NCBI GenBank assembly: GCA_964446865.1
Contig: CAYURD010000060.1
Location: 1-22,997, forward strand
Direction of reading: 5' to 3'
From: Glaciecola sp964446865
GTDB taxonomy: Bacteria > Pseudomonadota > Gammaproteobacteria > Enterobacterales > Alteromonadaceae
Length of the DNA: 22,997 bases
The notes under the pieces were generated by a model. It made no database searches. It was not told where the DNA came from and worked only from the letters and a program-made list of their open reading frames with translations. Shown piece by piece: positions 1 to 7,275 of this stretch; within the stretch, counting starts at the first letter, position 1; the number at the start of each line of letters is the position of its first letter. The position numbers and the translations under genes were made by a program.

Positions 1-64
1 AAATTACTTCGCACTTAACAAATTACTTCGCACTTAACAAATTACTTCGCACTTACGAAATTAC
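1..64. repeat. 19-bp tandem repeat, three copies plus a stub
   Basis: Copies lie at 1-19, 20-38 and 39-57. The first two are identical (AAATTACTTCGCACTTAAC); the third differs only in its last three bases. A partial fourth copy (AAATTAC) follows at 58-64. The array sits just past the ispB stop codon and may continue beyond the window edge. No coding content is evident. Its core read on the other strand, GAAGTAA, also occurs in the 15-bp array at 5530-5574. Confidence 0.9.
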
Positions 65-89
65 GCAAACATGATATAGGTGTTATCGA

Positions 90-1061
90 TCAGCTATTAC
101 GATTTACCGATAAATCTGCCAAGCCAACAAGTGCTTGTTTAAACTCAGAATCAACAATAGGCTGCAGCGCTTTTTTTGCAGCATCAGAGGCTTGGACGGC
201 TAATTTGCGGGTATATTCTATTGAGCCTGTTTTCTCCATGACTGCAAGAATACGTTCAAAATTTGCCATGCCATCAGCGTTTTCAATCGCACTTCGAATA
301 AGTGCCGCATTTTCGTCGTCGGTATTCCACATCGCGTGTAACAGTGGCAAGGTGGGTTTGCCTTCGGCTAAATCATCACCGGCCTTTTTACCCATGTCTT
401 TTTCGTCAGCAACATAATCAAGCACGTCATCTATTAATTGAAACGCAGTGCCTAACTGTTTGCCGTACTCTTGCATGGCCAGTTCAATTTCTTTATTTTG
501 ATTGGTGATTACCGCAGCAAGCTGTGTGGCTGCTTCAAATAGCCTTGCTGTTTTACTGTAGATAACGTCAAGATAGCTTTCTTGTGTGGTGTTTGGGTCG
601 TTGCAGTTCATTAACTGCATGACCTCACCTTGAGCAATGCGATTGGTTGCGTCACTTAATATATCCATGACTTTCATTCGTTGTAAGCCAACCATCATTT
701 GAAAGGCTCTTGAATACAAAAAGTCCCCAACGAGTACACTAGCTTGATTACCAAACACAGCGTTAGCCGTCTCGCGCCCTCGGCGCATGGTTGATTCGTC
801 AACGACATCGTCGTGTAGTAAGGTGGCGGTATGAATAAACTCTATTATTGCTGCAAGGCTGTGATGCTCAGTACTATTAATGCCTAATGCTCTGGCAGCT
901 AAAACCGTAAGAAGAGGGCGTAAGCGTTTACCACCGCTGTTAACGATATAAAAACCCAATTGGTTAATAAGTACCACATCAGAGCTTACTTGCTCTTGTA
1001 TTAGCTGGTTGACCGCAAGCATATCGGGGTCAGATAGGGTTTTTATTTGTTGTAAATCCAT
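90..1061 (-). CDS. ispB: Octaprenyl diphosphate synthase IspB
   Basis: This is a trans-polyprenyl diphosphate synthase. It extends farnesyl diphosphate with isopentenyl diphosphate units to make the C40 side chain of ubiquinone and menaquinone; it is a cytosolic, essential-class enzyme. At 323 residues it matches the E. coli enzyme in length, and its N-terminus aligns from the chosen ATG, which decides the start even though no clear Shine-Dalgarno precedes it. Visible motifs are GGKRLRP (43-49), the first aspartate-rich DDVVD (84-88), GDFLYSRAF (112-120) and the second DDVLD (211-215). These two DDxxD boxes bind Mg and diphosphate. It is divergent from rplU-rpmA, a conserved gammaproteobacterial arrangement. 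The exact product chain length (C40) is inferred from family resemblance, not read from the sequence. Confidence 0.96.
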   Translation of the reverse strand: MDLQQIKTLSDPDMLAVNQLIQEQVSSDVVLINQLGFYIVNSGGKRLRPLLTVLAARALGINSTEHHSLAAIIEFIHTATLLHDDVVDESTMRRGRETANAVFGNQASVLVGDFLYSRAFQMMVGLQRMKVMDILSDATNRIAQGEVMQLMNCNDPNTTQESYLDVIYSKTARLFEAATQLAAVITNQNKEIELAMQEYGKQLGTAFQLIDDVLDYVADEKDMGKKAGDDLAEGKPTLPLLHAMWNTDDENAALIRSAIENADGMANFERILAVMEKTGSIEYTRKLAVQASDAAKKALQPIVDSEFKQALVGLADLSVNRNS

Positions 1062-1212
1062 GTAATTGGTTTTTATTATTATTAATGTCTCATATTCTAC
1101 ATTAAACGGGTTTTATCTCTAGTCTCGTCCTTGTTTTTACGTAACAATCTCGTAAACTTTTTAGTAAAATAGGGCGTTGAAGGCATTTGAGTAAAATAAG
1201 TGCAATTTATCC

Positions 1213-1241
1213 TTGTAACCGAGTTAAAGTTTACCTATAAT
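1213..1241 (+). promoter_or_regulatory. Sigma-70 promoter for rplU-rpmA
   Basis: A consensus -10 box TATAAT (1236-1241) lies 17 bp after TTGTAA (1213-1218). The bases after the -10 are GC-rich (TCGCGCCC), the kind of discriminator associated with stringent control of ribosomal promoters. Predicted transcription start is near 1248, giving a leader of about 50 nt. Confidence 0.8.
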
Positions 1242-1267
1242 TCGCGCCCTGTTTTTTGAATTGATGA

Positions 1268-1281
1268 GCGCATGATTGCGC
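1268..1281 (+). promoter_or_regulatory. Small hairpin in the rplU leader
   Basis: GCGCA (1268-1272) and TGCGC (1277-1281) form a 5-bp stem with a four-base loop. It ends four bases before the rplU ribosome-binding site GCGGAG (1285-1290). It could influence translation initiation. I cannot assign it to a known ribosomal-protein leader. Confidence 0.35.
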
Positions 1282-1296
1282 AGAGCGGAGAAATTT

Positions 1297-1608
1297 ATGT
1301 ACGCGGTTTTCCAAAGTGGTGGTAAACAACACCGTGTGGCCGAAGGCCAAACCGTTCGTCTTGAAAAAATCGAATTAGCACCTGGTGAAAAGGTTGAATT
1401 TGATGACGTCTTGATGGTAAGTAATGGTGAAGATATTAAAATTGGTACACCTCATGTAGCTGGTGGTAAAGTGACTGCTGAAGTCGTTACCCACGGTCGT
1501 GGTGAAAAGATTAACATAGTTAAGTTCCGTCGTAGAAAGCATTCGCGCTCTCAAATGGGACACCGTCAGTGGTTCACAGAAGTGAAAATCACTGCGATTA
1601 ACGCATAA
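1297..1608 (+). CDS. rplU: 50S ribosomal protein L21
   Basis: L21 is a structural protein of the large ribosomal subunit that binds 23S rRNA. The ATG at 1297 gives MYAVFQSGGKQHRV and exactly 103 residues, the usual gammaproteobacterial length, with GCGGAG seven bases upstream. An in-frame TTG at 1276 would add seven non-conserved residues and is not the start. The basic segment KFRRRKHSRSQMGHRQ near the C-terminus is the typical RNA-contacting part. It is the first gene of the two-gene rplU-rpmA operon driven by the promoter at 1213-1241. Confidence 0.97.
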   Translation: MYAVFQSGGKQHRVAEGQTVRLEKIELAPGEKVEFDDVLMVSNGEDIKIGTPHVAGGKVTAEVVTHGRGEKINIVKFRRRKHSRSQMGHRQWFTEVKITAINA

Positions 1609-1632
1609 TCCATAGTATTAGGAGACGAACAC

Positions 1633-1890
1633 ATGGCACATAAAAAAGCTGGTGGTAGTACCAAAAACGGTCGTGATTCGATTAGTAAGCGCTTAGGCGT
1701 AAAGCGTTTCGGCGGCGAAGCTGTTTCTGCAGGCAACATTATTGTTCGCCAACGTGGTACTAGATTCCACGCAGGTGACAACATGGGTATTGGTCGTGAC
1801 CATACTCTTTTTGCTTTAACTGACGGTAAAGTACAGTTTGAAGTAAAAGGCCCTAAAAACCGCAAATACGTAAGCATTGTTGCTGAGTAA
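1633..1890 (+). CDS. rpmA: 50S ribosomal protein L27
   Basis: L27 is the large-subunit protein whose N-terminal tail reaches toward the peptidyl-transferase centre. The 85-residue product starts MAHKKAGGSTKNGRDS, the conserved tail, with no Firmicutes-type cleavable extension. A strong Shine-Dalgarno AGGAG (1620-1624) precedes the ATG. It follows rplU by 24 bp and is closed by the terminator at 1912-1937, so the two form one transcription unit. Confidence 0.98.
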   Translation: MAHKKAGGSTKNGRDSISKRLGVKRFGGEAVSAGNIIVRQRGTRFHAGDNMGIGRDHTLFALTDGKVQFEVKGPKNRKYVSIVAE

Positions 1891-1911
1891 TCTTTCGGTC
1901 TTGATATTTAG

Positions 1912-1937
1912 AAAGCCCGCTCTTTAGCGGGCTTTTT
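1912..1937 (+). terminator. Rho-independent terminator of rplU-rpmA
   Basis: A perfect 10-bp stem AAAGCCCGCT / AGCGGGCTTT (1912-1921 and 1926-1935) with a four-base loop runs into T residues. It lies 22 bp past the rpmA stop. Confidence 0.93.
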
Positions 1938-2047
1938 GTTGGATGCTTTTTGAGTTTTATTGCTAGATGTTGTTTTAGCAAAAGTTGTTAAGAAAAACGC
2001 ATGTAACGCCGATTAGTGATTGTCGATTAATATAGTGTTTAAAATAG

Positions 2048-2148
2048 CCTAGGTCATTCCCACGAAAGTGGGAACCTCGCACAGTACACTCTTTTTATGC
2101 TAACTAGTGAATGGGACGAGGTCCCCACTTTCGTGGGAATGACCTAGG
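2048..2148. repeat. Inverted pair of REP-like palindromes (BIME- or MITE-like)
   Basis: Two 32-bp arms (2048-2079 and 2117-2148) are inverted copies matching at 31 of 32 positions, separated by 37 bp. Each arm contains its own stem-loop: left TTCCCAC-GAAA-GTGGGAA, right its complement with one change. Both outer ends are CCTAGG. The GTCATTCCC...GGGAA core resembles a REP palindrome class common in gammaproteobacterial intergenic DNA. No transposase is encoded here. This element fills most of the 386-bp gap between rpmA and cgtA, whose remainder is the rpmA terminator and the cgtA promoter. Confidence 0.88.
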
Positions 2149-2212
2149 ATGTATTATTGCCCTAAGTTCTTAACATCACCAAACTCATCAAGTTATCGAA
2201 TTGAACGAAAAC

Positions 2213-2221
2213 TGATATACT
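2213..2221 (+). promoter_or_regulatory. Candidate extended -10 promoter for cgtA-folA
   Basis: TGATATACT is a TGn extended -10 with a near-consensus TATACT hexamer (2216-2221), about 55 bp before the cgtA ATG. The hexamer at -35 spacing (TTATCG, 2193-2198) is poor, as is usual for extended -10 promoters. Confidence 0.45.
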
Positions 2222-2276
2222 ATCGAGAAAATAAGTATAAGCACTTAACCCGAACACCACAGGATACACCAAGTAA

Positions 2277-3431
2277 ATGAAATTTGTAGATGAAGCAATA
2301 ATTCGTGCTGAAGCAGGCGACGGCGGTAATGGCGTTGTTGGTTTTAGGCGCGAAAAATACATACCCAAAGGTGGTCCTGATGGTGGTGATGGTGGTGACG
2401 GTGGCAGTGTTTATTTAGAAGCTGACGAAAACCTCAATACACTTATTGATTTTCAATTTGAACGCTTTCATCGTGCTGAGCGTGGTGAAAACGGCAAAGG
2501 CAGTGATTGTACCGGACGTAAAGGCCAAGATTTGACCTTAAAAGTGCCAGAAGGTACGCGGGCGACCGACACCGATACTGGCGAGTTTTTAGGTGATTTG
2601 ACCAAGCATGGTCAACGTTTAAAAGTGGCGCAAGGTGGTTTTCATGGTTTGGGTAACGCTCGCTTTAAAAGCAGCACAAACCGTGCACCAAGGCAAAAGT
2701 CGGATGGTACACCTGGCGAGATTCGAAATATTAAGCTTGAGTTGTTATTACTTGCCGATGTTGGTTTGTTGGGTTTACCTAATGCAGGTAAGTCTACCTT
2801 TATACGCTCTGTGTCGGCCGCTAAGCCTAAAGTAGCCGATTATCCATTTACCACGTTAGTGCCTAATTTGGGGGTTGTACGTCTTGATTCACAGGCTAGT
2901 TTTGTTATTGCTGATATACCTGGGCTAATCGAAGGTGCATCTGATGGTGCTGGACTAGGAATACAGTTTTTAAAACACCTTGAGCGTTGTCGTATATTGC
3001 TGCATCTTGTTGATATTATGCCTGCCGATGGCAGCGATCCGGTTGAAAATGCGTTGACCATTATCAATGAACTTGAGACTTACAATCCAAAGCTTGCTGC
3101 TAAGCCTCGTTGGTTAGTGTTTAACAAAGTAGATTTAATGCTTGAAGAAGAAGCCGATGCCTTGTGCCAGCAAATAGCCGATCAAATGGGCTGGGAAGAA
3201 GATTACTATCAAATATCAGCTTTCCATAAACTAGGCTCAACTGAAATTTGCCAAGATATCATGGATTATTTATCTACCTTGCCTGCTGAAGAAGAAGCAC
3301 AAGCGCCCGAAGAGCAAAGCTTTGTGTGGGATACTAAGCCGACTTATCAAGAGCAAGACGACGAAATTGATGAACAAGACGATGATGACGAAGATGATGA
3401 TCATCCAAACGTCGTTTATGTAAGGGATTAG
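2277..3431 (+). CDS. cgtA: Obg-family GTPase CgtA/ObgE
   Basis: This is an essential ribosome-associated GTPase that acts in late 50S assembly and the stringent response. Residues 1-158 form the glycine-rich Obg fold, with GDGGNG and GGPDGGDGGDGG runs. The G domain follows: P-loop GLPNAGKST (166-174), switch II DIPGLIEG (213-220), NKVD (283-286) and an SA motif (314-315). The C-terminal tail (about 335-384) is strongly acidic, with clusters of Asp and Glu after residue 360, as in other gammaproteobacterial ObgE proteins. Length 384 is normal. A weak AGGA (2261-2264) precedes the ATG. Its place just downstream of rplU-rpmA is conserved. Here a REP-like pair and a separate candidate promoter separate them. 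folA follows after 6 bp. Confidence 0.97.
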   Translation: MKFVDEAIIRAEAGDGGNGVVGFRREKYIPKGGPDGGDGGDGGSVYLEADENLNTLIDFQFERFHRAERGENGKGSDCTGRKGQDLTLKVPEGTRATDTDTGEFLGDLTKHGQRLKVAQGGFHGLGNARFKSSTNRAPRQKSDGTPGEIRNIKLELLLLADVGLLGLPNAGKSTFIRSVSAAKPKVADYPFTTLVPNLGVVRLDSQASFVIADIPGLIEGASDGAGLGIQFLKHLERCRILLHLVDIMPADGSDPVENALTIINELETYNPKLAAKPRWLVFNKVDLMLEEEADALCQQIADQMGWEEDYYQISAFHKLGSTEICQDIMDYLSTLPAEEEAQAPEEQSFVWDTKPTYQEQDDEIDEQDDDDEDDDHPNVVYVRD

Positions 3432-3437
3432 TCAAAA

Positions 3438-3932
3438 ATGAAAATTAGCATGATTGCTGCGATGGCGAATAACCGAGTGATTGGCAAAGATAACCAAATG
3501 CCATGGCATTTGCCTGCTGATTTAAAACACTTTAAGGCCGTGACCCTAGGCAAGCCCGTTATTATGGGGCGACTTACTTATGAGTCAATTGGTAAAGCGC
3601 TACCTGGTCGAAAAAACATCGTTATTTCTAGTAACGAAGCTTATTTGTTAAACGATGCCGTAGTAGCCAATAGTTGTGAAGCAGCACTTAATATCGCGTC
3701 TCTTGAAGCGCAAGAAGTCATGATCATCGGTGGCGGCGCGATTTACAAAGCGTTTTTGCCTCAGGCAGACCAGCTTTACTTGACCTATATTAATGCCCAG
3801 ATAGACGGAGATACCCAGTTTCCCGATTATGAAGCTGCAGCAAAATGGGAGGTCACTGAAAAAACTGCCCATCAAAGCGATGAGAAAAATGCCTTTGATT
3901 ATGAATTTGTTACCTTAGAGAAGGTATCCTAA
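3438..3932 (+). CDS. folA: Dihydrofolate reductase
   Basis: This enzyme reduces 7,8-dihydrofolate to tetrahydrofolate with NADPH, for thymidylate, purine and methionine synthesis. The 164-residue protein has the chromosomal DHFR layout: MIAAMANNRVIGKDNQMPW, the catalytic acid Asp28 in MPWHLPADL, the cofactor-binding MGRLTYESIG (43-52) and IIGGGAIYKAFLP. A ribosome-binding site AAGGGA (3422-3427) lies inside the last codons of cgtA and the gap is 6 bp, so translational coupling with cgtA is likely. It is of ordinary core type; nothing suggests a mobile trimethoprim-resistance allele. No clear terminator separates it from the convergent sulfatase gene. Confidence 0.97.
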   Translation: MKISMIAAMANNRVIGKDNQMPWHLPADLKHFKAVTLGKPVIMGRLTYESIGKALPGRKNIVISSNEAYLLNDAVVANSCEAALNIASLEAQEVMIIGGGAIYKAFLPQADQLYLTYINAQIDGDTQFPDYEAAAKWEVTEKTAHQSDEKNAFDYEFVTLEKVS

Positions 3933-3980
3933 CAAGTAGCATGCTCAGTGAATAATGGTCGACATTGGCACTACTAGTAT

Positions 3981-5480
3981 TTACAGACTGCCTAAAGGAC
4001 GATTTTCACTGCCTATTACTCCGGTTGCTGAATCACCTAATTCTGCACGTTTTTGGTCTGCGAGAGCATTAATAATCTTGATGATATCACCATTTTCTGA
4101 GGCGATATTGTTAGTTTCGCTAGGGTCGCTTTTGAGGTCATAGAGTTCGATTTCTTCAAGTCTTGGCCACTGTTCTTCACCTCTTTGCCCATCGCTACCT
4201 GGCGTCGTCACCACGTTATAGCGGTGAGGATAATAAAGCTTCCAATCTTTATAACGAACAGCGTTTAATTCGTTTTGGTGGAAATAAAAGAAAAACGCTT
4301 CGTGTGAGGGCGCTTTACTTTGCTCAGTCAAAATAGGCCAAATATCGACACCGTCTATTTTTTTGCTTGGTAACTTTCCGTCTACTAACTTCATAATGGT
4401 AGGCAATAAATCTATGCTTATCATTGGCGTATCAATGACTTTGTTAGCATCAAGTTTACTTGGCCATTGCACTAATGCTGGGGTGCGCACGCCACCTTCG
4501 AAATTGCTTAACTTACCGTTTCTTAATAAACCAGCTGAACCACTATGCTTGCCATATGATAACCAAGGTCCGTTGTCAGACATATAAATAAATAAGGTAT
4601 TTTCTAACAAAGCTTGTTGACGAAGAGTATTTAGAAGTTCGCCCGTAGACCAGTCTATCTCCATCATGACATCGCCATATAAGCCAGCGCCAGATTTACC
4701 TGCAAATTCGTCAGATACGAATAATGGCACATGAGGCTGTGGATGAGCGAGCATTAAGAAAAAAGGTGTATCACTATTTTTTTCAATAAAGTTGACGCTT
4801 TTTTCGGTGAGTTCTTTTGTTAGATTTGATTGGTCATCGTTGAGTGTTTTGACGACTTTATCTTGACTGTACACGGGTAAGTCAGAAAATGCATAGCTTG
4901 GATTAACATTGGCGCTCCACATATCATTAGAATAGGGGATACCATAAAACTCATCAAAACCATGTTGGGTAGGTAAAAACGGTGCAGTATCGCCTAAGTG
5001 CCACTTGCCAAATAATCCTGTTGTGTAGCCTTTTAATTTTAGCAGCTCTGGAAGCGTCTCTTCTTCGGTATTAAGTCCAACCGCAGGCTTATTGGTTAAT
5101 TCGGTAGGGAAAAAAGCAGAATTAACGCCTATGCGGTTAGGGTAAGCTCCTGTCAAAATAGCGGCTCGAGACGCACTGCAAATCGCTTGTGCGACATAAA
5201 ACTGGCTAAGCAGTAAACCGTTTTCAGCTATGCTATCAATGTTTGGTGTTGTATATGCCGTTTGTCCAAATGAAGAAGCGTCTGCATAACCTTGGTCGTC
5301 AGTGAGGATAAGCACAATATTGGGGAGCCGATCAGATGTTGCACCAACAGAGTCATTAGAGTTGCTTGGATCTGATTCCATAGAAACTGAAGAGTCTTTA
5401 TTATCGCTACAGGCATTTATCCCAAACATTAAAACAAGCAATAATAAACTATTTAATATGCAACGATGTGAATGCTTCAT
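3981..5480 (-). CDS. Secreted lipoprotein sulfatase (type I, formylglycine-dependent)
   Basis: This is an arylsulfatase A/GALNS-like member of the alkaline-phosphatase superfamily that hydrolyses sulfate esters. A lipoprotein signal peptide ends at INAC (Cys24), placing it in the periplasm or outer membrane. Catalytic features are the metal-binding DD (61-62), the CSASR signature (101-105) whose Cys101 should mature to formylglycine, GKWHLG (158-163), SDNGP (301-305) and a conserved Lys323. The C-terminal ELYDLKSDPSE motif is typical, and 499 residues is a full length. AAAGGGAA (5486-5493) is a good ribosome-binding site. The substrate cannot be read; algal sulfated polysaccharide is a guess from lifestyle. 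No formylglycine-generating enzyme, polysaccharide lyase or TonB receptor is nearby, so it looks like a solitary insertion beside core genes. Confidence 0.92.
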   Translation of the reverse strand: MKHSHRCILNSLLLLVLMFGINACSDNKDSSVSMESDPSNSNDSVGATSDRLPNIVLILTDDQGYADASSFGQTAYTTPNIDSIAENGLLLSQFYVAQAICSASRAAILTGAYPNRIGVNSAFFPTELTNKPAVGLNTEEETLPELLKLKGYTTGLFGKWHLGDTAPFLPTQHGFDEFYGIPYSNDMWSANVNPSYAFSDLPVYSQDKVVKTLNDDQSNLTKELTEKSVNFIEKNSDTPFFLMLAHPQPHVPLFVSDEFAGKSGAGLYGDVMMEIDWSTGELLNTLRQQALLENTLFIYMSDNGPWLSYGKHSGSAGLLRNGKLSNFEGGVRTPALVQWPSKLDANKVIDTPMISIDLLPTIMKLVDGKLPSKKIDGVDIWPILTEQSKAPSHEAFFFYFHQNELNAVRYKDWKLYYPHRYNVVTTPGSDGQRGEEQWPRLEEIELYDLKSDPSETNNIASENGDIIKIINALADQKRAELGDSATGVIGSENRPLGSL

Positions 5481-5529
5481 GAAGTTTCCCTTTCTACGAT
5501 TTTATATAGATTCTGACATGCCCCATCTC

Positions 5530-5574
5530 AGAAGTAAAAAGCTCGTAAGTAAAAAGCACGGAAGTAAAATGCAC
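5530..5574. repeat. 15-bp tandem repeat, three imperfect copies
   Basis: Units at 5530-5544, 5545-5559 and 5560-5574 share the pattern RNAAGTAAAAWGCWC. They lie between the sulfatase start and the end of the upstream membrane-protein gene. GAAGTAA is also the core of the 19-bp array at 1-64 read on the opposite strand. Confidence 0.75.
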
Positions 5575-5614
5575 AGACGCACAAAACCTCATTAATCAAT
5601 CTCAGTACTTTTAC

Positions 5615-6139
5615 TCAGGCGTTTTTATTGTCTAATTTGCGGGCAAGAACGAACGAATACGAATAGCCATAAAAAGCGCTAAACAAAATAGAAGGGGCAA
5701 CGGTAAGCCATAAGTTAGGTGTGGCAAACACAACATTGACGCCAATTACTAAGATACTTTGTATAACAAGCGCAGGGATAGGCGAAAGCCAAGCGCCGGG
5801 TAAGCATTTTCCAGCGCAAGTACGTTTGGATAATTCGATGCTTGATTTAAATGTTTCGACGGTAGAGCAAGGCTCATCCGGATGATGTTTTGCGGAAATC
5901 CGGGGAGTGATAAAAGGCAAGCAGTAATAAGATGCGCCAATTTTGTTGTAAAAAACTTCTAGTAAAAGAGTGAAAACAAGGGTGACAAAACCGCTATAAA
6001 TACCTTGGACCAAGGCTGCCTTGATCAGCATTTGATGATCGTCAGTGACCAAGCTATTGGCATAATAAGCCCAAAGCGCATAGCTTACAAACGCGATAAA
6101 AGCGGAAAGAAATAGGCGTATAAATATTTTTAATCGCAT
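5615..6139 (-). CDS. Unrecognised four-helix membrane protein with a cysteine-containing loop
   Basis: I do not recognise a family for this 174-residue protein. Four hydrophobic stretches are visible at about 5-27, 42-64, 118-140 and 145-165. The positive-inside rule (basic N-terminus, ARKLDNKNA C-terminus) suggests both ends and the central loop are cytoplasmic. That loop (about 66-115) carries Cys73, Cys91, Cys108 and Cys112, the last two as CAGKC, plus a His pair (85-86). This could be a metal or redox site, but that is inference. The gene follows rpoS by 75 bp in the same direction and precedes the sulfatase by 134 bp. No clear Shine-Dalgarno is present. Its length, clean hydrophobic pattern and lack of a competing frame support a real gene. 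Confidence 0.75.
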   Translation of the reverse strand: MRLKIFIRLFLSAFIAFVSYALWAYYANSLVTDDHQMLIKAALVQGIYSGFVTLVFTLLLEVFYNKIGASYYCLPFITPRISAKHHPDEPCSTVETFKSSIELSKRTCAGKCLPGAWLSPIPALVIQSILVIGVNVVFATPNLWLTVAPSILFSAFYGYSYSFVLARKLDNKNA

Positions 6140-6214
6140 ACAAATGTTGAGTTGAGTTTAGTGGCTTGGCAGAATGACGGTGCCAAACTTGCCTAAAGAT
6201 CCGCTAATATTCAA

Positions 6215-7219
6215 CTATGACTCTGAAAATATAGACTCTATACTAAGACCTTCATGACGCAGTATTTCTTTCAAGCGTTTCAATGCTTCTACTTGAATTT
6301 GTCTTACACGTTCGCGGGTCAAACCAATTTCTGCACCTACATCTTCTAACGTAGCGGGTTCATGTCCCATTAATCCAAAGCGTCTAGCTAACACTTCGCG
6401 CTGCTTGGGGTTTAGCAGTTCAAGCCATTGAATAATATCGGCTTTCATGGTGTTGTTTTCAAACTGAGTTTCTGGCGAAGCATCGGTTTCGTCGGCCAAC
6501 AAATCGAGTATGGCTTTAGTTGAATCGCCAGCGACAGGTGTATCTACAGAACTGATTCTTTCATTGAGCTTTAACATGCGTCTTACGCTAGCAACAGGTT
6601 CGCCAGTTTCTTCAGCAATATCTTCTGGCGTAGGCTCATGATCAAGCTCTTGTGCTAGTTTTCGAGCGGTGCGCAGGTATAAATTAAGTTCTTTGACAAT
6701 ATGAATGGGTAAACGAATCGTTCTGGTTTGATTCATTAACGCGCGTTCTATAGTTTGTCTTATCCACCACGTTGCATAGGTAGAAAAACGAAAGCCGCGC
6801 TCGGGATCAAACTTTTCAACCGCACGGATTAAACCTAAATTACCTTCTTCAATTAAATCTAATAAGGCCAGACCGCGATTATTATATCTGCGAGCAATCT
6901 TTACGACCAAACGTAAGTTACTCACAATCATGCGCTCGCGAGATGCTTTTTTACCGGCAATGGCTTCGCGTGCGTATTTAACTTCTTCTTGTGCCGTTAA
7001 AAGTGGTGAAAAGCCGATTTCGTTTAAATAAATTTGGGTGGCATCTAGTTGCTTACTGGCAGGCTGATCTTTTGTTGCATTGTTAAATGCGACTTCGTCA
7101 GCATCAATTGCCTCTAAATCTACTTCTTTGGCATCTTCGTCAATACTGTTTTCGATTGATTCACTATCGAATACGTCAGCGTCGTTATTGCCTTGATTAT
7201 CACTATTTTGAATGACCAT
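6215..7219 (-). CDS. rpoS: RNA polymerase sigma factor RpoS
   Basis: This is the stationary-phase and general-stress sigma factor (sigma-38). The 334-residue protein has a variable acidic N-terminus (1-58), region 1.2 (DATQIYLNEIGFSPLL, from 59) and region 2 with NLRLVVKIARRY (101-112). The -10-melting segment FRFSTYATWWIRQTIERAL (143-161) and the region 4.2 helix-turn-helix TLEDVGAEIGLTRERVRQIQ (290-309) are intact. The absence of the long acidic region 1.1 of RpoD and the nlpD neighbour identify it as RpoS. Ribosome-binding site AGGTAG (7228-7233) sits eight bases before the ATG. In relatives the main promoter lies within nlpD; I could not pinpoint it here. Confidence 0.97.
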   Translation of the reverse strand: MVIQNSDNQGNNDADVFDSESIENSIDEDAKEVDLEAIDADEVAFNNATKDQPASKQLDATQIYLNEIGFSPLLTAQEEVKYAREAIAGKKASRERMIVSNLRLVVKIARRYNNRGLALLDLIEEGNLGLIRAVEKFDPERGFRFSTYATWWIRQTIERALMNQTRTIRLPIHIVKELNLYLRTARKLAQELDHEPTPEDIAEETGEPVASVRRMLKLNERISSVDTPVAGDSTKAILDLLADETDASPETQFENNTMKADIIQWLELLNPKQREVLARRFGLMGHEPATLEDVGAEIGLTRERVRQIQVEALKRLKEILRHEGLSIESIFSES

Positions 7220-7275
7220 AAAAATATCTACCTATTAAGTGGGCGCGGGTCAAAAGAAGAGAGAGGACAAGATTA

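Noticed and set aside
1..64. CRISPR array from regularly repeated sequence at the left edge
   Set aside because: The 19-bp units are directly abutting with no unique spacers, and no cas gene is present.
1276..1296. Longer rplU starting at an upstream TTG
   Set aside because: The extra seven residues are not part of L21, and the ATG at 1297 has a good ribosome-binding site and gives the standard 103 residues.
1062..1296. Possible tRNA or small RNA between ispB and rplU
   Set aside because: No cloverleaf or strong terminator-backed structure is visible; the region is explained by divergent promoters and the rplU leader.
3300..3428. Asp/Glu-rich tail of CgtA as a possible repeat expansion
   Set aside because: Acidic C-terminal tails are usual in gammaproteobacterial ObgE, and there is no regular DNA repeat unit.
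6140..6214. Terminator after rpoS (TTGGCA/TGCCAA stem near 6164-6184)
   Set aside because: The stem is only 6 bp with a long loop and no T tract on the rpoS strand.
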